Assembly (NCBI GenBank): GCA_003225295.1
Contig: QHYZ01000051.1
Span: forward strand, 1 to 64,000
Reading direction: 5' to 3'
DNA: 64,000 nucleotides
DNA from: Acidobacteriota bacterium
GTDB taxonomy: Bacteria; Acidobacteriota; Terriglobia; Acidiferrales; UBA7541
The translations under genes and the position numbers were made by a program. Below, piece by piece: positions 25,474-35,031 of this stretch. Each line of letters opens with the position of its first letter. Positions within the stretch are counted from its first letter, which is position 1. The notes beneath the pieces are model-generated. The model did no database searches. It was not told the origin of the DNA and saw only the letters and a program-made list of their open reading frames with translations.

Positions 25474-26856
25474 TTAACTCCAGGGCGATTCCATCGACTC
25501 GCCACGGACGGACGCATCCACAAGTTGAATGGTGTGCACGACTGGAATCTTCTGGCCCTGACGCGCCAGTGCGGATTGCATTTGCAAAATGCATCCGGGA
25601 TTTCCTGTTGCCACCACATCGGCCTTTATTGGCTCAATGAGCTGGGCCTTGCGGTCCCCCAGCGCGTTGGCGGCGTCGGGCTGCACGAGATTGAAGATTC
25701 CCGCGGAGCCGCAGCAGATGGCGGCTTCGGGAATTTCAACAAGCTCCAGCCCGGGAATCCCGGAAAGTAAAGCGCGGGGTTGTGAACGAACGCCTTGCGC
25801 ATGCTGCAAGTGACACGAATCGTGGAACGCCACTCGCAGTTTGAGCCGCTGTCGTGCGGCGCGCGGCTCGAGTTCGGCCAATAGTTCGCTGACGTCTTTA
25901 CACTTGGCCGCGAAAACCTTGGCTCGATCCGCGTAATGGGGATCATCCCGGAGCAGGTGGCCGTACTCTTTCATATTTGAGCCACATCCAGCGGCGTTAG
26001 TGACGACAGTCTCGACGTCCGCGCGTTCGAACATGTCGATCATCTTTTTCGCCAGCCCCACCGCTCCGGCTTCCTCTCCGGCATGTACCAGCAGCGCTCC
26101 GCAGCACGGCTGCTCCTGCGGCGCAACGACTTCGCAGCCTTCGGCGGCGAGAACCCGAGCAGTGGCGGCATTGATCTGTGGGAGAAATTCGCGCTGTACA
26201 CAACCGAGCAGCAGACCAACCCGGCGGCGCTTCGTGCCGGCGGCCGGCGTGACCTCCGCAACGGTTTCACGCAGTCCAAGCTTCGGAAGCAGCGCTTCCA
26301 TCGCCTGCACTTTCTTCGGCAACAACTTCAGCAGACGCAAACCACGCACGACGGCTTGCAGTCCAGATTTCTGATACACGAGCAGCGGCAAGCGCATTCG
26401 CTGCAAACGATCTGGCCGGGTAAAAGTTTCGAACATAAATCGTCGATGGAGTTTTTCTCCTGGGGAGCGCTCGGTCTTTCGTTCGATCTGGGCGCGTGTT
26501 GCCTCGATGAGTTTTCCGTAGTCCACGCCGGAAGGGCACGCGGTCATGCAAGCCATGCAGCCTAGGCAGCTATCGAAGTGGCTCACCCACGTCGAATTCA
26601 TCTCCGCGGCGCCCTCGCTCGCCATCTTCATTAGGTAGATGCGTCCGCGCGGCGAATCCATTTCCTGGCCCCACAACACATAGGTGGGACACACCGGCAA
26701 ACAAAATCCGCAATGGACGCACTTTTCAATGATCTCGTTCGAAGGCGGATGGTGCGCGTCGAAAACGGATGCGTTGTTTGAGTTGGGAGCCATTTCATCC
26801 ATCGCAAAAGCGGCCGCGCGGCCGCCGCACTCCAAAAGCTTAGATTCCCCCGACAA
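25474..26856 (-). CDS. glcF: Glycolate oxidase iron-sulphur subunit
   Basis: A 460-residue subunit; the start at 26856 overlaps glcE by 17 bases, and an ATG at 26802 is an alternative that would drop a low-complexity leader. It has two ferredoxin motifs (CVHCGFCLPVCP, CLGCMACMTACPSG) and two CCG-type cysteine-rich domains (EQPCCGALLVHAGE and AAICCGSAGIFN). It accepts electrons from the flavin subunits GlcD/GlcE and passes them to the quinone pool at the inner membrane. It is the last gene of a four-gene leftward operon. Confidence 0.94.
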   Translation of the reverse strand: MSGESKLLECGGRAAAFAMDEMAPNSNNASVFDAHHPPSNEIIEKCVHCGFCLPVCPTYVLWGQEMDSPRGRIYLMKMASEGAAEMNSTWVSHFDSCLGCMACMTACPSGVDYGKLIEATRAQIERKTERSPGEKLHRRFMFETFTRPDRLQRMRLPLLVYQKSGLQAVVRGLRLLKLLPKKVQAMEALLPKLGLRETVAEVTPAAGTKRRRVGLLLGCVQREFLPQINAATARVLAAEGCEVVAPQEQPCCGALLVHAGEEAGAVGLAKKMIDMFERADVETVVTNAAGCGSNMKEYGHLLRDDPHYADRAKVFAAKCKDVSELLAELEPRAARQRLKLRVAFHDSCHLQHAQGVRSQPRALLSGIPGLELVEIPEAAICCGSAGIFNLVQPDAANALGDRKAQLIEPIKADVVATGNPGCILQMQSALARQGQKIPVVHTIQLVDASVRGESMESPWS

Positions 26857-28132
26857 ATCGTCCAGGATTCAGCGTGTTTTTGGGATCGAGCTGTTGCTTC
26901 ACCGCTTTCATTAATGCGAGTGCATCCCCGGCCATTCCCCAAGCGTCGAACGCCGGCATCTTGTCTGGACGATGGAGCACAACAAGAGAACCATGCTGGC
27001 CTTGCAATTCGCCGCGCAGCGTCCGAAGCGCCCCGCGCAGCGAGCCGGCGCTGCCTTCCAGACGAAGCCCTCCGAGGCCAGTTGCGTACATCAGCGCTTT
27101 CCATTGGAGCTGATGGGCGTTTGCCGAGTGTGCCACCAGTTCCATCGTGTGCGCCAGGTTTGCCGGCAAGATGCTGATTTTCGCCATGGCCGTGCCTGCC
27201 GGATCCGAAAAAGCCCAAAGGTCTTCGCGGGCCGTCCAGGTTGAGGTGGAAGTTTCCGAAATGTTTGCCGGTGCGGATAGATTTCGCAGTTGCGCCTCTT
27301 GGGCAGTGAGCCCGGCGTCTGTTCCTTCAAACAGAATGTCCGAGACGGGTGGAGCGTCATCCGAAAAATGGGATTGCAGGAAGGCGTGAGCGAGTTTCGA
27401 ATCCTGAACCGCCAGGACAAGTTTCTGCGTCTCTTCCGCATTCACCGTGGAAACGCTGAAGGAGCGCGAATTGAGAGGAAGCGGATGGAGGCGAAACACC
27501 GCGCGGGTGATGACGCCGAGAGTCCCCAAAGCCCCGGTGACAAGCTTGGGAAGATCGTAACCGGCGACGTTTTTCACCACCTTGCCGCCGCTGCTCGCGA
27601 GCGTGCCGTCGGGGAGAGCAATGGTGACGCCAATGATCAGGTCGCGCAGAGCGCCAAAACGCAAACGGAGCGCACCGCTGTCGTTGGTGGAGAGCACGCC
27701 ACCCACGGTGGCTTTTTCCGGCCACAGCGGATCAAGCGCCAACCGCTGGCCATGTTGGGAGAGCGTTTCCTGCAATCTTTGAATGGTGCAGCCGGCCTGG
27801 ACACTTACGGTAAGATCGGCCCAGGCGTGCTCGATGATTTCGGTCATTCGCGCCGTTGACAAAATCAAATCCGCACTCGCGGGGGAATTTCCCCACCCCA
27901 GCTTGGTCCCGCCACCTCGCGGAATCACCGCCAGACCCGCATAATTCGAAAGCAGCAAAACGTTGACAAGCTCTCTTTCCGTTCCTGGTTCAATCACCAG
28001 CTTTGGTTGCGCTCCGACGACGGCATCCGCGGCGGTCGCCGCCCGCACATACTCATTCCCGACCAGGGCAATGAATTTGTGGCGCAGCGCCGGACGCAAC
28101 CCGCTCGCCTCGGATTTGGTTGCGGCGTCCAT
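26840..28132 (-). CDS. glcE: Glycolate oxidase FAD-binding subunit
   Basis: A 430-residue member of the FAD_binding_4 family. The flavin-binding segment is visible (VIPRGGGTKLGWGN), as are VGGVLSTNDSGALRLRFGAL and a degenerate C-terminal domain, typical of GlcE compared with GlcD. It forms the membrane-associated glycolate oxidase with GlcD and GlcF, turning glycolate into glyoxylate. It starts nine bases after the glcD stop and overlaps glcF. Confidence 0.93.
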   Translation of the reverse strand: MDAATKSEASGLRPALRHKFIALVGNEYVRAATAADAVVGAQPKLVIEPGTERELVNVLLLSNYAGLAVIPRGGGTKLGWGNSPASADLILSTARMTEIIEHAWADLTVSVQAGCTIQRLQETLSQHGQRLALDPLWPEKATVGGVLSTNDSGALRLRFGALRDLIIGVTIALPDGTLASSGGKVVKNVAGYDLPKLVTGALGTLGVITRAVFRLHPLPLNSRSFSVSTVNAEETQKLVLAVQDSKLAHAFLQSHFSDDAPPVSDILFEGTDAGLTAQEAQLRNLSAPANISETSTSTWTAREDLWAFSDPAGTAMAKISILPANLAHTMELVAHSANAHQLQWKALMYATGLGGLRLEGSAGSLRGALRTLRGELQGQHGSLVVLHRPDKMPAFDAWGMAGDALALMKAVKQQLDPKNTLNPGRFVGGI

Positions 28133-28141
28133 CGGTCGGCG

Positions 28142-29599
28142 TCAGTAGCGCTCCGCGATTCCCGCGGATTCGATCGCGTGGGGCACGTACTCCCCTGGTT
28201 TTTCGCCGCACAGGCGGGGAGTGGGAAAGATTTTCGTGGGATTCGCGAGCTGCAGCGGATCGAAAGCGCAGCGGACCCGTTGCATGGTTACCAAATCGGG
28301 CTCGGCAAACATTTTCGACATCATTTTCTTTTTGTCTTCGCCAACACCGTGTTCGCCGGTGATCGAGCCGCCAGCGGCGATGCACAATTCGAGAATACTG
28401 TTGGAGAGGGCTTCGGCGGCTTTTTCCTGACCGGGGATGCGGCGGTCGTAGAGAACCAGCGGGTGGAGATTGCCGTCGCCGGCGTGAAACACATTTGCGA
28501 CGCGCACGCCTGCCTCCTGGCTCAGCCGCTCTATTTCGCTCATCACCTGCGGCAACGCCGTTCGCGGGATCACCCCGTCTTGCACAATATAATTTGGCGA
28601 GATCCGCCCCATCGCCGCAAACGCAGCCTTGCGTCCTTTCCAAACAAGTGCACGTTCTCCCTCGGACTGCGCCAAGCGAATTTCCGACGCACCATTCGAA
28701 CGACAAATCTCGTTGACGTGGGTCATCAAGGCTTCGACTTCCGCGAGCGGACCATCGAGTTCGACGAGCAGCAGGCCACCACAGCTCGGATAGTTCGCGT
28801 GGACCGCTGCTTCCGCGGCCTGGATGGCCAGGTTGTCCATCATTTCGATGGCGGCAGGAAGCATGCCGGCGGCGATGATGTCGCTCACCGCCGCGCCCGC
28901 TTCGTTTGTGGAGGGAAAAGCGGCGAGCAACGTCCGAATGCACTCGGGCCGCTTCACGAGGCGCAGAATGATTTCGGTGGCAATGCCCAGAGTGCCTTCG
29001 GAACCCACGAAAACTCCGGCGAGGTCATAGCCGGGAGCATCGAGTGTCTTTCCGCCGAAATGGACGAGCGAGCCATCGGAAAGGACGACTTCCAGGCCGA
29101 GGACATGCGTTGTGGTAAAGCCGTACTTCAGGCAATGTGCGCCGCCTGAATTTTCCGCGACGTTTCCGCCAATGCTGCAGATCGATTGCGAGGAAGGATC
29201 AGGGGCGTAAAAATAATCTCGCGGCGAAACGCGTCCGGAGACGTCAAGATTGATGACCCCGGGTTCGACGACCACGCGGGCATTAGGGAAATCGACTTCC
29301 AGGATACGATTCATTCGCGCCAGGCTGATGACGATCCCGTTTTCAACAGGAAGCGCACCGCCGCTTAAGCCCGTGCCTGAGCCGCGCGCCACGAAGGGGA
29401 TTCGTTCACGGTGACAAATTCGAACGATCCCCTGAACATGCTCTGTGGAATTTGGCAGCAGGACGGCGCGAGGCATGACACGCATATTGGTTAATCCGTC
29501 GCACTCATAGGTATGAAGTTCTTCCGGCGAGGAAATCAGGCCGCGGTCGCCGACGATCGCTCGAAACTGGTCAAGAATGCGCGCTTCCATTGGATTCAT
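28142..29599 (-). CDS. glcD: Glycolate oxidase / D-lactate dehydrogenase flavoprotein subunit
   Basis: A 485-residue FAD-linked oxidase. The FAD-binding loop (VARGSGTGLSGGALPVENGI), the QSICSIGGNVAENSGGAHCL segment and the C-terminal substrate-side motif (NVFHAGDGNLHPLV) are all intact. A second ATG three codons in is an equally good start. With GlcE and GlcF it should oxidise glycolate, and perhaps D-lactate, to the 2-oxo acid. It follows the permease gene by 30 bases in the same operon. Confidence 0.95.
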   Translation of the reverse strand: MNPMEARILDQFRAIVGDRGLISSPEELHTYECDGLTNMRVMPRAVLLPNSTEHVQGIVRICHRERIPFVARGSGTGLSGGALPVENGIVISLARMNRILEVDFPNARVVVEPGVINLDVSGRVSPRDYFYAPDPSSQSICSIGGNVAENSGGAHCLKYGFTTTHVLGLEVVLSDGSLVHFGGKTLDAPGYDLAGVFVGSEGTLGIATEIILRLVKRPECIRTLLAAFPSTNEAGAAVSDIIAAGMLPAAIEMMDNLAIQAAEAAVHANYPSCGGLLLVELDGPLAEVEALMTHVNEICRSNGASEIRLAQSEGERALVWKGRKAAFAAMGRISPNYIVQDGVIPRTALPQVMSEIERLSQEAGVRVANVFHAGDGNLHPLVLYDRRIPGQEKAAEALSNSILELCIAAGGSITGEHGVGEDKKKMMSKMFAEPDLVTMQRVRCAFDPLQLANPTKIFPTPRLCGEKPGEYVPHAIESAGIAERY

Positions 29600-29629
29600 C
29601 CACCGGAGTGAAAGAAGAAGCTTGCCCCA

Positions 29630-31345
29630 TCAGTGAATGAAGTTCAACCCATTGGGGATGGCCTGCTGGAAAACATAGGCGTACAGCATGACGATGAAGC
29701 CGACGATGGCTGCGAGCGCGACGGAGTGCCAGAAAACAAAACGGAAGATGGAGCCTTCGTTGCCGACTTGGTTGGTGGCGGCCGTGGCGATGCAGATGGA
29801 TTGCGCATCGATCATTTTGCCCATCACGCCGCCAGCGCTGTTGGCGGCGCACATGAGAATGGGGCTGAGGTTGAGCTGTTGAGCGGTGATTTTCTGCAAG
29901 CCGCCGAAGAGCACGTTCGAAGACGTGTCGCTGCCCGTGAGGGCTACCCCCAGCCAGCCGATGAAAGTGCCGAAGAAAGGAAAGAACCACCCCGTGCGCG
30001 TGAAAGCGAGACCTAAAACTGCGTCCATGCCAGAGTAGCGCGTGACGTAGCCCAGGCCGAGCATGCAAGTCATTGCCACGACGGCGAATCGCAATCGGAC
30101 AAGAGTGTGGCCGAAGAGCTGGAAGATTCTGCCCGGCCCGAGGCCGAGAAGGAGGGCAGACAGAATAGCCGCCAAGAAGCAGCCCGTTCCCGTGGCCGTG
30201 AGCCAATTGAAATCGAAACGCGCGGCTTCGGCGGTGGCCTTCTGCACAACGGGGACCGTTCGAAACACTTTAGCGTGCAAATACGGCCAGTCCCATCCCG
30301 CCGGGCCGGGGCGAGGTTTGCCGTCGGGCATCATTACCTTGAAGGCGGGCGTCGTAGCCTGATTCATAGCCAATTTTACCGCGGGCAACCCCCAGACGAG
30401 CACGATGACGGAGAGAATCGCGAAGGGCAGCCAAGCCTTGGCGGTCTGGCCACCTGAGTAGTGCTTGGCCATTTCGTTCCGCGCGGCCTTGGCGGCATCT
30501 TCCTGGCGCTCGCCCTCAAATCGCCAGATTCGCTTCGGCTTCCACACGCGGAGGAAGAGCATCGTGGCTATCAGGGAAACGACTCCAGCGGCAATGTCCA
30601 CAAGGTTGCTGTCCATGCGATTGGCCCAGAACCACTGAGTGACGGCGAAGGAGCAGCCGACCATGAGGATGGCCGGAAGAACCTCGAAGGTCTCCGACCA
30701 GCTGACCATGGCACGAACCAGCCAGAAAGGCACGATGACCGCGGTGATGGGAAGAATGCGGCCGATCATCGCACTCAGATCGCTCTCCGGCAGCCCCGTC
30801 ACGCTTGCCAGCGCGTGCACGGGAGTGCCGATAGCGCCCCAGGCGACCGGTGCGGTATTAGCGATGAGGTTGAGCGCGGCGGCTTGAAATGGTTTGAAGC
30901 CAAGGCCGATCATGAAGGCGCCGGCGATAGCGACGGGAGCGCCAAATCCCGCGGAGCCTTCGATAAATGCGCCAAAGCAGAAGGCCACCAGAAGAAGTTG
31001 CAAGCGTCGATCCGGAGTGATGGCGGCGACGGACTGCTTCATGATTTCGAATTGCCCGGTCTCAACGGAAATGTCGTAGAGAAAAACGGCGGCGATGACG
31101 ATCCACACGATTTTGAGGAGGCCGAAGGCCGAGCCATAGAAAAAGCTGCTAACAGCGAGGCGCGCCGGCATTCCAAAGACCACCATCGCGCAAATGACGG
31201 CGGTTGCAGCGCCAGCAACGGCGCAAAGATGTGGCCGCACTTTTATACCCGCCAGCAGACCTAGCAGGACGATGATGGGGAGCGCCGCGACGAGCGTCGA
31301 GAGCCACCAATGTCCCAGGGGATCATAAACTTGTGTCCAAGTCAC
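29630..31345 (-). CDS. lctP: L-lactate/glycolate permease (LctP family)
   Basis: I choose GTG 31345 because GGAGG lies seven bases upstream and it gives the family N-terminus (TWTQVYDPLGHWWLSTLVAA). The frame extends to a TTG at 31507, but that adds 54 atypical residues. The 571-residue product has about 13 membrane segments and family stretches such as FIEGSAGFGAPVAIAGAFM, ANTAPVAWGAIGTPV and ALTGSDTSSNVLFGGLQ. It imports lactate or glycolate with protons. As the first gene of the operon with glcDEF it supplies their substrate. Confidence 0.93.
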   Translation of the reverse strand: MTWTQVYDPLGHWWLSTLVAALPIIVLLGLLAGIKVRPHLCAVAGAATAVICAMVVFGMPARLAVSSFFYGSAFGLLKIVWIVIAAVFLYDISVETGQFEIMKQSVAAITPDRRLQLLLVAFCFGAFIEGSAGFGAPVAIAGAFMIGLGFKPFQAAALNLIANTAPVAWGAIGTPVHALASVTGLPESDLSAMIGRILPITAVIVPFWLVRAMVSWSETFEVLPAILMVGCSFAVTQWFWANRMDSNLVDIAAGVVSLIATMLFLRVWKPKRIWRFEGERQEDAAKAARNEMAKHYSGGQTAKAWLPFAILSVIVLVWGLPAVKLAMNQATTPAFKVMMPDGKPRPGPAGWDWPYLHAKVFRTVPVVQKATAEAARFDFNWLTATGTGCFLAAILSALLLGLGPGRIFQLFGHTLVRLRFAVVAMTCMLGLGYVTRYSGMDAVLGLAFTRTGWFFPFFGTFIGWLGVALTGSDTSSNVLFGGLQKITAQQLNLSPILMCAANSAGGVMGKMIDAQSICIATAATNQVGNEGSIFRFVFWHSVALAAIVGFIVMLYAYVFQQAIPNGLNFIH

Positions 31346-31653
31346 AGGCCAACCTCCAGCATACAAATTTTTTTCGAGATTTCGGGGAGCCCAAATTTCC
31401 CAAAACCGCCGGCGAAAAGTAGGAGTACCTAGCTGCGCCACCGCACTTTTATCCGGGAAACCTTGCGTTTCGGTCGCTGAGATACTTCCTTGCTGCGTTC
31501 TTGTCAAGCGCTATCTATTTCTCCGCTGATTCCTCCTCGGTTTGTAGACGTCAGATCAAGGGAGAAAATGCCAGGCAAATCCGCGGCCCTGGGCAGCATC
31601 AGAGCCGTTGTAGACTATCATCGAGTTTTTGAAACTGGCAAAGGCTTTCGTTT

Positions 31654-33333
31654 ATGTTGCCTAGAACTGTTCTCTTCGTGCTGCTCACCACAAGTCTGCT
31701 GCCTGGGCCGTATTTCGAGCGCCCTCTAGCAGTTATGGTCGGCTCCGCATCCGCGGAGACCCACGACAGCTCCTCGCTCGTCTCGCCGCAGAATTCGAAC
31801 GACGACAAATACTCCTTGCGCGGATCGGTCGTCAATTCGCTCACCGGTGAACCCCTCCGCGGTGTGCTCGTGCAGGTTTATCTCAATGGACAGAGTTCTA
31901 TGCTCACCGGAGCGGATGGAAGATTTCAGTTCGACAACCTTCCCGCTGGACAGAGCACCATTACGGTGCGAAAACCGGGCTTCTTCGCCGAAGACGATTT
32001 TCAACCAAGTGAGCGCGGCCAGGGTCTGGCTACTACCGGACCCAACAGTTCGCCGGTGGTTCTCAAGTTGATTCCAGAAGGTGTCATTTATGGGCACATT
32101 ATTGACGACGATGGCGAACCGATCGAAGGATTGCCGGTCGAGCTGCTCGTACAGCATTTGCAAAACGGCAGAAAGGCATGGGAACAACGGACCGGAGCCG
32201 TAACCGACGAAGACGGAAACTTCCGCATCGCCGAATTGCCGCCCGGTAACTATTTTCTCTCCGCCGGCCCGAGCCGCAATCCGGTGACTTTCCCTGCGAA
32301 GTTGGCGCAGCCTGGCGCGCAGGGTATTCCGCTGGTCTATTATCCGACGGGATCCGAGCTTGCCGCGGCGGCTCCCATCTCCATCGCTCCCGGCAAGAAA
32401 GCCGAGATCAATTTCACACTCTCCCCGCAGCCCCTTTATCGCGTCTCGGGAACGCTCAGCGGCTACTCGCCGAGCGAGTCGGTTAGTCTTCTACTACGCA
32501 ATTCCGCGGGAATTCCCCTCACCTATAATTCGCGTTTTGATGCCGCCAGCGGTTCCTTCCGTATCCCTTGGGTTCCTCCTGGTGCTTACACGCTCGTAGC
32601 CGATGCACCCGATGGTCACGGACATTCTCTGACCGCCGCCGTTCCCCTCACAGTCAATGCCGACGTTTCCGGCGTGCATGTCATCCTTCTGCCCACCGTC
32701 AATATTCCCATTCGCATGAGCGTGATCACTTCTCGAACCGGTACGGAACGTTTCGGCGAGCAGGAAAATTATTTTCCAGCCTACGTCCAGCTGGTGGCCC
32801 GCAATGAGGGCCTGTCTGAGCGCAGATACGGCTCGCAACAAGTCGGAGAGACAGGCGCTTCTTCGCTTGAACTGCAAAATATCGCTCCCGGAACATACCG
32901 TGTCGAGGTCAATCCCAACGGTCCCCTGTATGTGCAATCCGCTATGTTTGGCACGACAGATTTGTTGGAATCCGACCTGTCTGTTGCGCCCGGCAGCTCG
33001 CCGCAGCCCATCGAGATCACCCTCCGCGATGATGTGGCTTCCCTCAGCGGGACCGTCTCCTTGGACAATCGGCCTCTGAGCGCTACCATCTTGGCAATTT
33101 CGGAGCATGCTTCCGCGACTCCCAGATTGCAGCCCACCGATGCGACCGGTGGTTTCCAACTCTCCTTTCTTTCGCCGGGCGTGTACAAGATCCTTGCCGT
33201 AGATCATCCGGACCGGCTCGAATATTCAAATCCGGAAATCCTGCGGAAATATCTTTCGAAAGCACGTGAAGTCATGCTTTTGCCGGATCAATCGGCAAAG
33301 ATCGATTTGGAATTGGCAAGAGTTGGAGAATAG
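31654..33333 (+). CDS. Secreted protein with carboxypeptidase-regulatory-like repeats (first of a pair)
   Basis: Product of 559 residues with an N-terminal signal (LFVLLTTSLLPGP). Beta-sandwich repeats of the CarboxypepD_reg type follow: LRGSVVNSLTGEPLRGVLVQ, IYGHIIDDDGEPIEGLPVEL, VSGTLSGYSPSESVSLLLRN, and further ones toward the C-terminus, each closing with a GxYxLxA-like strand (PPGNYFLSAG, PPGAYTLVAD, APGTYRVEVN). No peptidase domain is present. Such proteins are common in Acidobacteriota and are thought to be extracellular or cell-surface. The next gene, five bases downstream, encodes a paralogue of the same size. Confidence 0.85.
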   Translation: MLPRTVLFVLLTTSLLPGPYFERPLAVMVGSASAETHDSSSLVSPQNSNDDKYSLRGSVVNSLTGEPLRGVLVQVYLNGQSSMLTGADGRFQFDNLPAGQSTITVRKPGFFAEDDFQPSERGQGLATTGPNSSPVVLKLIPEGVIYGHIIDDDGEPIEGLPVELLVQHLQNGRKAWEQRTGAVTDEDGNFRIAELPPGNYFLSAGPSRNPVTFPAKLAQPGAQGIPLVYYPTGSELAAAAPISIAPGKKAEINFTLSPQPLYRVSGTLSGYSPSESVSLLLRNSAGIPLTYNSRFDAASGSFRIPWVPPGAYTLVADAPDGHGHSLTAAVPLTVNADVSGVHVILLPTVNIPIRMSVITSRTGTERFGEQENYFPAYVQLVARNEGLSERRYGSQQVGETGASSLELQNIAPGTYRVEVNPNGPLYVQSAMFGTTDLLESDLSVAPGSSPQPIEITLRDDVASLSGTVSLDNRPLSATILAISEHASATPRLQPTDATGGFQLSFLSPGVYKILAVDHPDRLEYSNPEILRKYLSKAREVMLLPDQSAKIDLELARVGE

Positions 33334-33338
33334 CCCGT

Positions 33339-35021
33339 ATGTTGGTCCAGAAATTGCTAGCGGTTCTTTTTCTAATGACATTCTTTCAGCAGGCCCATGT
33401 GCCTCCTGCTTCTCCGCCAGCCCCGGCCACGCCATCCACGTTTCGAATCAAAGGCAGAGTCATTGACGCAATCACCGGGCAGCCGCTCGCGCGCGCGTCC
33501 CTTGCATTGAATCCTTCGAATTCTCTCGATAATCCCAACTCCCCGGATTCTGGCCGCGTCGAAGTCGCGGATGCGGAAGGAGTTTTTGCCTTCGCCGGCC
33601 TGCCGCCGGGCAAGTATGTCCTCTCCGCGCGCCGTCGCGGTTACATCGAGCAGATGTATCAGCAGCACGAGAGTTTTACGACCGCGATCATCGTTGGGCC
33701 GGGATGCGAATCGGAGAATCTGATTTTCGGTTTGCGGGCCGGCGCTTCCATTTCCGGAGACCTTGTCGATGAGTCGGATGATCCCATCCGTCATGCGGAT
33801 GTCATGCTCTACCACCAGCTATTTACAGGCGGAAAACGCCGGACACTCTTGGTTCGGCGGGTCAATACCAATGACGAAGGCCACTACCACTTCAGCGACT
33901 TGAACCCAGGAACGTATTTTGTTGCCGTTTTGGCACAGCCGTGGTACGCGCAGCACGGTGTTCGCCATCGCGTGAAGCAAGAAAATCAGGATGTGAACGC
34001 GGGCGGCCTTCAGCCTCTCAACGAGCAGAACCAAAGCCTCGATGTCGTCTACCCCATTGCTTTCTATTCGAATGCCAGTGACCTTCCCGGCGCTGCACCG
34101 ATTGCGCTTCGCTCCGGAGACTTGGCGATCGCGGATTTCCGCATGCGTCCAGTTCCTGCCATGCACGTGTTGGTAAGGACTCCTGCAACGGATTCCAATC
34201 AGGGTACGGGTGTGACGGTGACGCAAACTGTGGCGGACAATGACACGATCTTTCTTCCCGCCGAGGTCAATCAACTGGCTCCCGGTCTCATGGAAGTTAC
34301 CGGTGTGCCGCAAGGCCGCTTCAACCTTGTCCTGAACACACAACACGGGAATGCCATGACGCATCGCTCCCAAAGCGTCCAGATCCAGGACGATGCCGAG
34401 GTAGACGTGACGCGAAGCACCTCCTCGCCTGTGGTGAGCGGGGTTTTGCGAGTCGATGATGGTTCCCCGCTGCCGCCGTCCGCGCGCGTGCGGCTGCGAA
34501 GTTCGGCGATAGGCGAATATTTTGACACTGCCGTGTCCGGGACGGGCGAGTTTTCGTTTAAGGAAAATCCGCTGGAACCGGGAAACTACGAGATCATGAT
34601 CATCGAGCCACAAGGACTTTTCATTCGGAGTCTGTCCTCTGCCACCGCAAAAACATCCGGGCGTTCCTTTGAGATCGCGACGGCCCATGACGTGAGCATC
34701 ACGATCAATGCTTCGAGGGGAAACGGCCGGATCACCGGCGTGGCCTTCAAGAAGGACAAACCCGCATCTGGTGTAATGATTGTCCTCGCGCCACGCGATT
34801 TGAAAGGTAACCCCGCGCTGTTCCGGCGGGACCAGTCCGATTCGGACGGAAGTTTCGCGCTGAACTTTGTGGTGCCAGGCCGATACACACTCTTGGCCAT
34901 CGAAGACGGCTGGGATTTGGAATGGGCCGACCCGGCTGTTTTGCAAAGGTATATTGCGGGTGGTGAAAGCGTGCAGATTGCACCAAACCAAGAAACGGAT
35001 GTCTCCGTGAAGGTGCAGTAA
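33339..35021 (+). CDS. Secreted protein with carboxypeptidase-regulatory-like repeats (second of a pair)
   Basis: Product of 560 residues, five bases after its paralogue and almost certainly co-transcribed. The signal peptide (LLAVLFLMTFFQQAH) is followed by a Pro-rich linker and repeats such as IKGRVIDAITGQPLARASLA, ISGDLVDESDDPIRHADVML and ITGVAFKKDKPASGVMIVLA, with GxYxLxA-type ends (PPGKYVLSAR, NPGTYFVAVL, VPGRYTLLAI). Both proteins end in a similar strand (PEILRKYL... versus PAVLQRYI...), supporting duplication of a whole gene. The function is unknown; a surface or matrix role is inferred. Confidence 0.85.
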   Translation: MLVQKLLAVLFLMTFFQQAHVPPASPPAPATPSTFRIKGRVIDAITGQPLARASLALNPSNSLDNPNSPDSGRVEVADAEGVFAFAGLPPGKYVLSARRRGYIEQMYQQHESFTTAIIVGPGCESENLIFGLRAGASISGDLVDESDDPIRHADVMLYHQLFTGGKRRTLLVRRVNTNDEGHYHFSDLNPGTYFVAVLAQPWYAQHGVRHRVKQENQDVNAGGLQPLNEQNQSLDVVYPIAFYSNASDLPGAAPIALRSGDLAIADFRMRPVPAMHVLVRTPATDSNQGTGVTVTQTVADNDTIFLPAEVNQLAPGLMEVTGVPQGRFNLVLNTQHGNAMTHRSQSVQIQDDAEVDVTRSTSSPVVSGVLRVDDGSPLPPSARVRLRSSAIGEYFDTAVSGTGEFSFKENPLEPGNYEIMIIEPQGLFIRSLSSATAKTSGRSFEIATAHDVSITINASRGNGRITGVAFKKDKPASGVMIVLAPRDLKGNPALFRRDQSDSDGSFALNFVVPGRYTLLAIEDGWDLEWADPAVLQRYIAGGESVQIAPNQETDVSVKVQ

Positions 35022-35031
35022 AGCGAACACA

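Noticed and set aside
31346-31507. A longer lactate permease starting at TTG 31507
   Set aside because: GTG 31345 has a strong ribosome site and gives the family N-terminus; the 54 extra residues are not family-like.
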